DNA of 64,000 nt from Bradyrhizobium manausense (GTDB lineage: Bacteria; Pseudomonadota; Alphaproteobacteria; Rhizobiales; Xanthobacteraceae). The notes below the pieces were generated by a model that was not told where the DNA came from, ran no database searches, and saw only the letters and a list, made by a program, of their open reading frames with translations. The stretch spans positions 124,001 to 188,000 of the forward strand of contig NZ_JAFCKB010000008.1 in NCBI RefSeq assembly GCF_018130615.1, read 5' to 3'. The first letter of the stretch is position 1. Each line of letters begins with the position of its first letter. This document shows, piece after piece, positions 1-7,308 of the stretch. Both the position numbers and the translations under genes were made by a program.

Positions 1-718
1 CCATCGCCACGCCCATGCCGTCGATCGCGGCCTGGACCGTCATGAAGGTCATGTCGAAGGTGATGCCGGGCTGTCGCGAGAGGCCGGTCGACAGGCCTGC
101 CGCCGTCAGCCAGAGGCGCCAGTCGTCGCTGTTGTTGGTGTGCAGCAGCACATGATCCTTCAGGTCCTCCGGCGTGCGCAGCGGTTTGTCGCTGCGAAGG
201 AGAGAAGGACTGCACACGGGAAACAGCTCGTCCGCCATCAGCCAGTCGGCGCGCACGCCCGGCCACTGGCCTCTGCCGTAGCGGATCGCGGCATCGACAT
301 TGTCGCGCTGGAAGTCGACGAGGCTGGTCGAGGTGGTGATGCGGACATCGATGCCGGGATGGGTCTCCTGGAAATCGGTCAGCCGTGGCAGCAGCCATTT
401 CGCTGCAAGCGAAGCGATCGTCGAGACCGTCAGCACCTTGTCGTCGTCCTTGCGCAGCAGGCGGTCGGTGGCGAGGCGGAGATCGTTGAAGGCGGCGCGG
501 ACACCCGGGAGGTAGTCGCGCGCCTCCGCCGTCAGTGCCAGCGCGCGGTTCTGCCGGATGAACAGGCGGATGCCGAGCTCCTCCTCGAGCCGGCGGATCT
601 GATGGCTGATCGCAGTCTGCGTCACGTTCAGCTCGCTTGCGGCCAGCGTGAAGCTGAGATGGCGCGCAGCGGCCTCGAATGCCCGCAGTCCGTTCAGCGA
701 AGGCAATCTGGCAGTCAT
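1..718 (-). CDS. LysR-family regulator, GcvA-like, 3' end cut by window edge
   Basis: About 239 residues are visible from ATG at 718; the C-terminus lies outside the window. The N-terminal winged helix (residues ~5-65) reads LNGLRAFEAAARHLSFTLAA and then VTQTAISHQIRRLEEELG, the classic LysR recognition helix. A substrate-binding domain follows, with the GcvA-subfamily phrase DAAIRYGRGQWPG near 140-155. The family regulates an adjacent gene in response to a small ligand. It is divergent from the DUF1127 gene at 829, an arrangement often seen for GcvA-like regulators in rhizobia, so that gene is the obvious candidate target. The target is inferred; the family call is firm. Confidence 0.9.
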   Translation of the reverse strand, partial: MTARLPSLNGLRAFEAAARHLSFTLAASELNVTQTAISHQIRRLEEELGIRLFIRQNRALALTAEARDYLPGVRAAFNDLRLATDRLLRKDDDKVLTVSTIASLAAKWLLPRLTDFQETHPGIDVRITTSTSLVDFQRDNVDAAIRYGRGQWPGVRADWLMADELFPVCSPSLLRSDKPLRTPEDLKDHVLLHTNNSDDWRLWLTAAGLSTGLSRQPGITFDMTFMTVQAAIDGMGVAM

Positions 719-731
719 TTGGCAGCAGGAT

Positions 732-750
732 GCATGAGCTTATTTCATGC
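732..750. promoter_or_regulatory. Dyad in the LysR/DUF1127 divergent promoter region
   Basis: GCATGA-N7-TCATGC, a perfect 6-bp inverted repeat with an AT-rich spacer, lies 14 bp upstream of the LysR start codon and about 80 bp upstream of the DUF1127 start. LysR proteins usually bind a dyad in such a position and repress themselves. Binding is inferred. Confidence 0.35.
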
Positions 751-828
751 GAAAGGGTACAAATTGTCGTTTGTGGCAGCGCACTGAGTGGCAGATATTG
801 GCGGTTAAGTTAGCTCAAGGAGCTGAAG

Positions 829-1032
829 ATGTCTACTTTGACCGACAATTCGATGACAAATCATCATGCACTGGGCCTGATCCAGCAGATCGGCGAGACG
901 CTCCATGTCTGGCATGAGCGCTATCGGACCCGGCGTGAGCTGACCAACTGGACCGCCCGTGATCTCCACGACGTCGGCCTGTCCTGGACCGACATTGCCT
1001 ACGAGGCCGACAAACCCTTCTGGCGGGCCTGA
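829..1032 (+). CDS. DUF1127 domain small protein
   Basis: A 67-residue protein preceded by AAGGAGCTGAAG and ATG. The C-terminal ~45 residues match the DUF1127 (YjiS-like) pattern: an arginine-rich helix (HERYRTRRELTNWTARDL), then a conserved HDVGLSWTDI segment. Family members are short; several in alphaproteobacteria have been linked to RNA turnover and phosphate or stress physiology, but no role can be assigned here. It is divergent from the LysR gene and probably regulated by it. The next gene, an acetyltransferase, starts 68 bp downstream and could be co-transcribed. Confidence 0.85.
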   Translation: MSTLTDNSMTNHHALGLIQQIGETLHVWHERYRTRRELTNWTARDLHDVGLSWTDIAYEADKPFWRA

Positions 1033-1100
1033 TTGGCCGCCAGGCCGGCGCCGCCTGATTACTGGGGCGCCGGCGGTCCCTCTTTCTCTGGGCACGTGTC

Positions 1101-1724
1101 ATGACCACCCTCCGCCTGGAAGATCTGAAGCAATACTCGGACGTGGTACGCACCCGGCAAGGCGAGGCGCTCAATGTGCGTTTCGTCGAGCCGCGCGACA
1201 CCGACGAGCTTCAGCACTATTTCCGCTCGCTCTCGACCCGCTCACGCTACAACCGCTTCTTCGGTGCGATCAGCGAGCTGCCGTATGGTCTGTTGCGCGA
1301 CTTCCTGCAGGTGGGTGAGCGCGAACGTTTCACTGTGATCGCGACCAAAATGGTCGACGGCTTCGAGACCATTGTTGCCGAGGCGCGCTATGCCTTGCAT
1401 GCCGAGACTTCGACCCTCGAATTCGGCCTGTCGGTCAACGATCGCTGGCAGGGGCACGGCATCGCGACCGCGCTAATGAAGAACCTGGAATGCCGCGCCG
1501 CTGCGCTCGGAGCCGAGCACATGGTCGGCGACACGCTGCGCTCCAACGAGCCCATGATCTCGCTGGCGCGCAAATCCGGCTTCGCCTTCGTCAACCATCC
1601 CGACGACTGGAAGCTGGTGCGCTTCGACAAGGAGATCCACGTCGCGCCAAAGGACATTCCCTGCGCCAGCTGGCGTCTCGCCGCACTTTCCCGTCAGGCC
1701 GACAGCCCCTCAGCCTCGGTTTGA
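1101..1724 (+). CDS. GNAT-family N-acetyltransferase
   Basis: A 207-residue protein. The acetyl-CoA binding motif A is seen as NDRWQGHGIATALMKNLE around residues 113-130, which fits the R/Q-x-x-G-x-G/A pyrophosphate loop. The preceding strand (TLEFGLSV) and the ARKSGF segment near 155 complete a standard GNAT fold. The N-terminal part (RFVEPRDTDELQHYFRSLS) resembles stand-alone GNAT proteins and Pat-type C-terminal domains. The substrate, small molecule or protein lysine, cannot be read from sequence. A strong intrinsic terminator follows immediately. Confidence 0.88.
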   Translation: MTTLRLEDLKQYSDVVRTRQGEALNVRFVEPRDTDELQHYFRSLSTRSRYNRFFGAISELPYGLLRDFLQVGERERFTVIATKMVDGFETIVAEARYALHAETSTLEFGLSVNDRWQGHGIATALMKNLECRAAALGAEHMVGDTLRSNEPMISLARKSGFAFVNHPDDWKLVRFDKEIHVAPKDIPCASWRLAALSRQADSPSASV

Positions 1725-1735
1725 CATCACTCCGA

Positions 1736-1771
1736 GCCCGGCCTGGCAAAGCCAGAGCCGGGCATTTTTTT
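1736..1771 (+). terminator. Rho-independent terminator after the GNAT gene
   Basis: The stem GCCCGGC/GCCGGGC encloses an inner CTGGC-AAA-GCCAG hairpin, followed by A and seven T. It sits 11 bp after the GNAT stop codon, between convergent genes. Confidence 0.85.
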
Positions 1772-1789
1772 GTTCTCACGCCAACGCGC

Positions 1790-2620
1790 CTACTTCCCGG
1801 TGAACGCGGCCTTGCGCTTCTCGATGAAGGCCTGCACGGCCTCCTTGTGATCCGCCGTCGTGGTCAGGCGGACCAGCCGTTCGGCTTCGTGATCCCGGGC
1901 GGTTTCGAAATCGAACAGCAGGGCCTCGTCGAGATTGTCCTTCATGTAGCGCAGCGCGAGGCGCGGGCCATCGGCGAGCGACTTGGCCAGGGCAAAGGCC
2001 TCGGTCTGGAGCTTGTCGTCGGGCACCACGCGATTGACGAGGCCAATCGCCTCGGCACGCGCGGCATCGACGCGATCGCCGGTGAACAGCAGCTCGCGCG
2101 CCCGAGCGGTGCCGACCAGGCGCGTCAGCAGCCAGGCGATGCCGTAATCGCCGCTCAGCGCAATGCGGGCATAGCCGGTGGCGACGAAGGCGGATTGCGC
2201 GGCGATCCGGATGTCGCAAGCCATGGCAATGGCGAGCCCGGCGCCGACGGCGGGGCCGGGCAGGGCGGCGATGGTCGGCTTGCGCAGCGATACCAGCGCG
2301 CCGGTGAGCAGCCGCTGCCGCTCCTGCAGATCGGCGACCCTGTCGTCAAAGGACATTTCGAGCTTCTTCGGGTCGCGATGCGCCCCCATGCCCTTGACGT
2401 TGCCACCGGCGCAAAACGCTTCGCCCGCGCCGGTGAGTAGCAGCGCGCCGACGCCGGGGTTCTCGCCGCAGCTGCGGATCATCGTGCGCAATGCCGGCGT
2501 CAGCGCGTCCGACAACGCGTTGCGCGCCTCCGGCCGATTCAGCGTGATGATCGCGACGCGGTCGCGGATAACGCAGAGGAGCTCATCGGTGCCAGTGTCG
2601 ATGGTGGTTTCCGTGGTCAT
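1790..2620 (-). CDS. Enoyl-CoA hydratase/isomerase (crotonase) family
   Basis: A 276-residue protein from ATG 2620 (GGGAGGCGAC upstream). A longer frame to 2662 is rejected because its first 14 codons come from a palindromic repeat. The crotonase fold is clear: ITLNRPEARNALSDAL, oxyanion-hole segment GEAFCAGGNVKGM, and ALPGPAVGAGLAIAMACDIR. The hydratase GQPE glutamate is replaced (TGYARIALSGDYG), while a glutamate in RARELLFTG remains. The conserved SxD is reminiscent of PaaG-type isomerases that use an aspartate, so isomerisation or another crotonase reaction is as likely as hydration. Neighbours of acyl-CoA metabolism (SDR, acyl-CoA dehydrogenase) support a CoA-thioester substrate. Confidence 0.85.
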   Translation of the reverse strand: MTTETTIDTGTDELLCVIRDRVAIITLNRPEARNALSDALTPALRTMIRSCGENPGVGALLLTGAGEAFCAGGNVKGMGAHRDPKKLEMSFDDRVADLQERQRLLTGALVSLRKPTIAALPGPAVGAGLAIAMACDIRIAAQSAFVATGYARIALSGDYGIAWLLTRLVGTARARELLFTGDRVDAARAEAIGLVNRVVPDDKLQTEAFALAKSLADGPRLALRYMKDNLDEALLFDFETARDHEAERLVRLTTTADHKEAVQAFIEKRKAAFTGK

Positions 2621-2637
2621 GTCGCCTCCCTCTCTTT

Positions 2638-2723
2638 CGTCATTGCGAGCGCAGCGAAGCAATCCAGACTGTCTCCGCGGATATAGGCTGGATTGCTTCG
2701 TCGCTCCGCTCCTCGCAATGACG
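2638..2723. repeat. Intergenic palindromic repeat, family A copy 1
   Basis: An imperfect palindrome of about 86 bp with ends CGTCATTGCGAG / CTCGCAATGACG and inner arms AAGCAATCCAG / CTGGATTGCTTCG. A second copy lies at 7209-7295. Such elements are common between genes in Bradyrhizobium and can fold into a long hairpin in RNA. Confidence 0.85.
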
Positions 2724-2743
2724 ATTGTTGTGACGTAATTGCC

Positions 2744-3445
2744 TCAAAACTTCTCCACCCATGGCCGCAGCTCGAGCTCCCAGCTCCAGGCGCTGCGCGG
2801 CTGCTGCAACACGTTCCAGTAGCTTTCCGCGATCGCATCGGGATCGAGCATCGAATCCGGCTTGTCCGTCGGCTCGGTCCGCGCCGCACTGCGGATGCCG
2901 CCGTCGATGACGAAATGCGCGACATGGATGCCTTGCGGCGACAATTCGCGCGCCATGCTCTGCGCAAGGCCACGCAGCGCGAACTTGCCCATCGCGAACG
3001 GCGCCGACTGCGCATAGCCTTTCACGCTGGCCGACGCGCCCGTGAACAGGATCGCGCCGTGCTGGTTCGGGAGCATGCGCTTCGCCGCCTGCTGCGCCAC
3101 CAGGAAGCCGCCATAGGCGCTGACCGCGATCGCGTTCGCGACATCGGACGGCACGAGGTCCACGAACGGTCCGCGCGACCGGCCGCTGGCATTGTAGACG
3201 ACGAGATCAGGCGTGCCGATCTCGCGTTCGACAAGGCCGAACAGCCGCTCGACCTCGTCAGGCTCAATGGCGTTGCAGGCATAGGCCTTGGCGCCGGTCT
3301 CGCTACAGAGCGCGCCAAGCTTTTCGATCTTTCGCGCGGCAAGTGCGACGCGGATGTCTTGCGCGGAGAGCAGCCGCGCCAGCGAGGCGCTCAAGCCTTC
3401 GCCGGCGCCGACGATGAGGGCGATCTTGTATTTCGGATGTTCCAT
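2744..3445 (-). CDS. SDR-family protein lacking the catalytic Tyr
   Basis: A 233-residue Rossmann protein. The cofactor loop is VGAGEGLSASLA at residues 12-23 (a variant of TGxxxGxG), and YNAS replaces the usual NNAG near 84-87. The catalytic serine region GASAS (~136-140) is present, but the YxxxK motif reads F150-AMG-K154, so the catalytic tyrosine is phenylalanine while the lysine is kept. Length is typical of classical SDRs. The family reduces or oxidises carbonyl/hydroxyl groups with NAD(P)(H); without the Tyr, activity may be altered or lost. It is divergent from the acyl-CoA dehydrogenase at 3667 with a ~220-bp shared upstream region. Confidence 0.82.
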   Translation of the reverse strand: MEHPKYKIALIVGAGEGLSASLARLLSAQDIRVALAARKIEKLGALCSETGAKAYACNAIEPDEVERLFGLVEREIGTPDLVVYNASGRSRGPFVDLVPSDVANAIAVSAYGGFLVAQQAAKRMLPNQHGAILFTGASASVKGYAQSAPFAMGKFALRGLAQSMARELSPQGIHVAHFVIDGGIRSAARTEPTDKPDSMLDPDAIAESYWNVLQQPRSAWSWELELRPWVEKF

Positions 3446-3666
3446 GGTGTGATCTCTCGGGGACGGGACGTCGATGATCTATGCATCCGCCGTGCGGACA
3501 ACCAGCCGGATCGATCACAATTCCGCAGGGCGAATTGCTCCTTCACGGCGATCATGGCTCCCTGACAATTTGCGGCTTTAACTGTCGCTGCGACGCGAGC
3601 ATGATCGACACGATCTCAAGCGGCAAGCGATAAGAATGCCGCGGGGCGGAAACGAAGAGGACGATC

Positions 3667-5451
3667 ATGCACGAGCCGGTCACAGCGCAGCCAAACGATG
3701 TCGCGGCCGCACCATCCGGCCTGCTGGCGCCGGATACCACGGGCATGAATTTCTATCGCGCCGATCAGGCGCTGACGGACCTGTTGCGCATCCACCTGCC
3801 GGACACTCTGTTCCGCCATATCGAGCCGCATCTCGACCGCCTCGGCGAACTCGCCGGCGGCCATCTCGACGAATGCGCGCGACTTGCCGACCGGCACGTG
3901 CCGGTGCTGCACCAGCGCGACAAATTTGGCCGCGACGTGCAGTGGATCGAATATCATCCGGCCTATCGCGAGCTGGAGAATGCCGCGTTCGGCGAGTTCG
4001 GCATCCATGCGCTGTCGATCCGCAAAGGCATCATGGGCTGGCCGGACAAATATCCCGTGGTGGCCAAGCACGCCTTCACCTTCCTGTTCAACCAGACCGA
4101 ATTCGGCATGGGCTGCCCGATCAACGTCACCGACGGCTGTGCCAAGCTGCTTTCGAATTTCGGCAGCGAGGCGTTGAAGGCGAGATATCTGGATGGCCTG
4201 ACCCAGACCGATATGAGCAAGCTGACCCAGGGTGGCCAGTTCATGACCGAGAAGGAGGGCGGCTCCGATGTCGGCACGCTGACCACGCGCGCGGTGCGGG
4301 AAGGCGACCATTGGCGCCTCACTGGCGAGAAATGGTTCTGCTCGAATGCCGACGCCAAGGTCGTGATGCTGCTGGCGCGCCCGGAAGGCGCCGGCCCCGG
4401 CACGCGTGGCGTCGGCCTGTTCCTGATGCCGCGCTTCCTCGACGACGGCTCGCAGAACCACTATCGGATCGTGCGTCTCAAGGACAAGCTCGGCACGCGC
4501 TCCATGGCCTCTGGCGAGATCAAGCTCGAAGGCGCGATTGCCTATGCCGTCGGCAAGCTGGACCGTGGCTTTGTACAGATGGCCGAGATGGTGAACTCGT
4601 CGCGGCTCTCCAACGGCGTCAAATCGACCGCGCTGATGCGCCGCGCTTATCATGACGCGATGACGGTGGCGAAGAACCGCGTCGTGTTCGGCAACCGCAT
4701 CATCGACCTGCCGCTCGGGCGACGGCAGATGCTGAAGATCATGCTGCCGGTCGAGCAGGCGCTGTCAATGAGCTTTCTCACGGCGGACGCGCTCGACCGC
4801 GCGGAAGCGGGCAGCCAGGATGCGGCGGCGCTGCTGCGCATCTTGACGCCGACGCTGAAGTTTCGCGCCACGCGGGACGCGCGAAAAGTCTGCGGTGATG
4901 CGCTCGAGATGCGCGGTGGTATCGGCTATATCGAGGAATTCGCCACCCCGCGGCTGCTGCGCGATGCTCATCTCGGCTCGGTCTGGGAGGGCACCGGCAA
5001 CATCGTCGCGATCGATGCGCTGCGGCGCGCGGTTGGCCGCCATGGTGCCGAATCCGCACTCGCCGCCGATCTGCACGCACGGCTCGACGACGGCGCCTCG
5101 GTGCCGCAGACCTGGCGCGACAATTTACGCGGCCTCGTTGATCGCGCCGTCGGCTTTGCCCGCGAGGTCGCCGGCAAGTCCGAGAACGAAGCCGACGCGC
5201 GCCGCGCTACGAGCCTGCTTTATCATGTCGCCAGCGCGGTCGCGCTCGCCTGGGAAGCGCATCGCATTCATGAAATGCGCGGCGATGCGCGCCGGCTGCT
5301 GCTGTCGCGGCTGGTGATCGATCATCGCGTGGCTCCGAGCGATCCCTTCCAGCTGACGGAAAATGCCACGCAGGCGAAGATCGCAGCTCTGCTGCTCGGC
5401 GACAGCCCGGCCGGCATGAGCGAGGTTGGCGAACTGGTTCTGGCAGCGTAG
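3667..5451 (+). CDS. AidB-like acyl-CoA dehydrogenase
   Basis: A 594-residue protein with RBS GAAGAGG before ATG, longer than ordinary acyl-CoA dehydrogenases (~380-400) and close to the AidB/long-form group. The N-terminal helical domain runs to ~150. The FAD/substrate beta-domain contains MTEKEGGSDVGTLTT (~197-211) and LTGEKWFCSNADA. The C-terminal helical domain has MRGGIGYIEEF and LGSVWEGTGNIVAIDALR, where WEG holds the glutamate at the usual catalytic-base position. A further ~130-residue C-terminal extension is typical of AidB-type enzymes. Likely an FAD-dependent acyl-CoA oxidation; the chain or branched substrate is unknown. The alcohol dehydrogenase follows 75 bp downstream on the same strand. 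Confidence 0.88.
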   Translation: MHEPVTAQPNDVAAAPSGLLAPDTTGMNFYRADQALTDLLRIHLPDTLFRHIEPHLDRLGELAGGHLDECARLADRHVPVLHQRDKFGRDVQWIEYHPAYRELENAAFGEFGIHALSIRKGIMGWPDKYPVVAKHAFTFLFNQTEFGMGCPINVTDGCAKLLSNFGSEALKARYLDGLTQTDMSKLTQGGQFMTEKEGGSDVGTLTTRAVREGDHWRLTGEKWFCSNADAKVVMLLARPEGAGPGTRGVGLFLMPRFLDDGSQNHYRIVRLKDKLGTRSMASGEIKLEGAIAYAVGKLDRGFVQMAEMVNSSRLSNGVKSTALMRRAYHDAMTVAKNRVVFGNRIIDLPLGRRQMLKIMLPVEQALSMSFLTADALDRAEAGSQDAAALLRILTPTLKFRATRDARKVCGDALEMRGGIGYIEEFATPRLLRDAHLGSVWEGTGNIVAIDALRRAVGRHGAESALAADLHARLDDGASVPQTWRDNLRGLVDRAVGFAREVAGKSENEADARRATSLLYHVASAVALAWEAHRIHEMRGDARRLLLSRLVIDHRVAPSDPFQLTENATQAKIAALLLGDSPAGMSEVGELVLAA

Positions 5452-5461
5452 GCTCTGTCTT

Positions 5462-5484
5462 CACCTCTCCCTATGGGAGAGGTG
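5462..5484. repeat. Short hairpin repeat CACCTCTCCC / GGGAGAGGTG
   Basis: A perfect 10-bp inverted repeat with a TAT loop between two plus-strand genes. The same arms recur at 19770-19791, and related CCTCTCC / GGAGAGG arms form the element at 57386-57517. Confidence 0.7.
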
Positions 5485-5526
5485 GAAGCCGCACTCAACG
5501 ACAATCAAAACAACGGGGAAACACCG

Positions 5527-6615
5527 ATGAAGGCCGCCGTCCTCTATGAAGTCAACAAGCCCCTGGTCATCGAGGATGTCAGCCTGCCGAAGCCCGGCCC
5601 GCGCGAAGTGCTGATCCGCACGTCGGTCGCCGGGCTCTGCCACTCCGATCTGCACTTCATGGAAGGCCTCTACCCGCATCCGCTGCCCGCGGTACTCGGT
5701 CACGAGTCCGCCGGCATCGTCGAGCAGGTCGGTTCGGACGTCACCTACGTCCGGCCCGGTGATCACGTCGTCACCTGCTTGTCGGTGTTCTGCGGCACCT
5801 GTGACAATTGCACCACGGGCCGCACCGTGCTTTGCACCGACACGACCGTAAAACTGCTGCCTGGCGTGTCCAACCGGATGCAGTGGAATAAGCCGGAGAA
5901 GCTGCACCAGTTTCTCAACCTCTCATCCTTTGCCGAGCAGATGCTGGTGCACGAGAACGCCATCGTCAAAATCCGCAAGGAGATGCCGCTCGATCTCGCC
6001 GCACTGATCGGCTGCGGCGTCATCACCGGCTACGGCGCGGTGGTGAACACGGCGAAGGTGACGGCCGGCGAGACCGTGGCGGTGATCGGCTGCGGCGGCG
6101 TTGGCATGGCCGCGATCAACGGCGCGCAGATCGCGGGCGCCGGCCGGATCATTGCGATCGACACCAATCCGGCTAAGCTCCAGCTCGCGACCAAGCTCGG
6201 CGCGACCGACATCATCAACCCCGCCGACGGCGACGTCGTGAAGCAGGTCCGTGATCTCACCAATGGCGGCGTGCATCATTCCTTCGAGGTGCTCGGCCGC
6301 AAGGAAACCGCCGAGCAGGCCTTCGCCATGCTTGCTTCCGGCGGCACCGCCACCATCGTCGGCATGATCCCGTTCGGCCAGAAGATCGAGCTGCACGGCT
6401 TTGATTTCCTGCGCGAGCGCCGGATCCAGGGCTCGTCCATGGGCTCAAACCATTTCCGCGTCGACATGCCGCGCCTGGTCGATTTCTATCTGCGCGGCCG
6501 GCTGCACCTGGAAGACTGGATCTCGGCCAAGCTGAAGCTGAGCGAGATCAACGAAGGTTTTGCCAGCATGAAGGCCGGCAAGACGCTGCGCAGCGTGATT
6601 GTGTTTGATAGCTGA
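5527..6615 (+). CDS. Zinc-dependent alcohol dehydrogenase (MDR superfamily)
   Basis: A 362-residue protein from ATG 5527; an upstream in-frame start at 5473 lies inside a hairpin repeat and is rejected. Catalytic zinc ligands are C38 (GLCHSD) and H59 (GHESAG). The structural zinc site is complete with C89, C92, C95 and C103. The NAD-binding motif is GCGGVG in VAVIGCGGVGMAAINGAQ, followed by a D (AIDTNP) that favours NAD over NADP. It resembles the class III/NDMA-type long-chain alcohol dehydrogenases. It may oxidise an alcohol produced by, or feeding into, the acyl-CoA enzymes just upstream. Substrate inferred only from context. Confidence 0.9.
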   Translation: MKAAVLYEVNKPLVIEDVSLPKPGPREVLIRTSVAGLCHSDLHFMEGLYPHPLPAVLGHESAGIVEQVGSDVTYVRPGDHVVTCLSVFCGTCDNCTTGRTVLCTDTTVKLLPGVSNRMQWNKPEKLHQFLNLSSFAEQMLVHENAIVKIRKEMPLDLAALIGCGVITGYGAVVNTAKVTAGETVAVIGCGGVGMAAINGAQIAGAGRIIAIDTNPAKLQLATKLGATDIINPADGDVVKQVRDLTNGGVHHSFEVLGRKETAEQAFAMLASGGTATIVGMIPFGQKIELHGFDFLRERRIQGSSMGSNHFRVDMPRLVDFYLRGRLHLEDWISAKLKLSEINEGFASMKAGKTLRSVIVFDS

Positions 6616-6649
6616 GCGCTGGCGTGCACCAGCGTCGCTCCAATACAGG

Positions 6650-6755
6650 TGTCATCGCCCGGCTTGACCGGGCGATCCAGTACTCCGCAGCGGCAGCTGT
6701 GCGAACCAATTGCCGCTGCGGAGTACTGGATGCCCGCCTTCGCGGGGCCTGACAG
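6650..6755. repeat. Intergenic palindromic repeat, family B
   Basis: A long inverted repeat: TGTCATCGCCCG...GATCCAGTACTCCGCAGCGGCA at the left is mirrored by TGCCGCTGCGGAGTACTGGAT...CCTGACAG at the right (arms interrupted). It sits between convergent genes and may also act as a transcription end signal. Confidence 0.8.
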
Positions 6756-6783
6756 CGGAGAGGATGCGAGCAGTACGCCCATC

Positions 6784-7137
6784 TCACCGCGACACGTGCG
6801 CTGACACCGCGAGCCATTTGCCGTTCTTCTTCGCCCAGCAATCGGTATAGCGCCCGGTCGCCTGCTGACCGTCCGCGGTCGTGTAGCTTGTCGCGGCGTG
6901 GATGATGGCGAAGTCACCCATGATGCGGATGATGACGTCGAACGCGTGCAGATTGCGGATCGCGATGGGCCGTGCTGTCTGCTCCAGGAATCCGGCGCGG
7001 TCGACCAGCGTCTTGTCGGGATTGGAGCAATAGAACTCCGGCGCCAGGATCTCGTCGAAACGCTTGACATCGCAATTCTGCACGGAGACGACGTAGTCGC
7101 GGTTGAGTGCGGTGAGCTGTTCGAGGTCCTGGCTCAT
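6784..7137 (-). CDS. NTF2-like / DUF4440 family protein
   Basis: A 117-residue protein with RBS GGGAGGAAGC. It has the cone-shaped NTF2 pattern: N-terminal helix with LTALNRDYVVSVQNCDVKRFDEILAPEFYCSNPD, the repeated strands (VIIRIMGDFAIIHAATSYTT), and the end GRYTDCWAKKNGKWLAVSAHVSR, typical of SnoaL/DUF4440 proteins. Members include ketosteroid-isomerase-like enzymes and simple ligand binders. No catalytic pair can be assigned. It lies between repeat elements and is probably monocistronic. Confidence 0.8.
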   Translation of the reverse strand: MSQDLEQLTALNRDYVVSVQNCDVKRFDEILAPEFYCSNPDKTLVDRAGFLEQTARPIAIRNLHAFDVIIRIMGDFAIIHAATSYTTADGQQATGRYTDCWAKKNGKWLAVSAHVSR

Positions 7138-7208
7138 GGTGCTTCCTCCTCCCGATCATTCCGGGGCGCGCATCGTGCAGCCCCCGGAATCTCTCAGTTG
7201 TTTTACTC

Positions 7209-7295
7209 CGTCATTGCGAGGAGCCCTTGCGACGAAGCAATCCAGACTGCCGCTGCGGATAGATTCTGGATTGCGTCGCTGCGCTCGCAATGACG
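7209..7295. repeat. Intergenic palindromic repeat, family A copy 2
   Basis: Same element type as 2638-2723: ends CGTCATTGCGAG / CTCGCAATGACG, with the core AAGCAATCCAGACTG and CTGGATTGCGTCGC. Confidence 0.85.
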
Positions 7296-7308
7296 AGCGG
7301 GGCCAAAA

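Noticed and set aside
1490-2440. A 316-codon plus-strand frame opposite the crotonase gene
   Set aside because: It overlaps the GNAT gene's end and the terminator, and its translation shows no family pattern.
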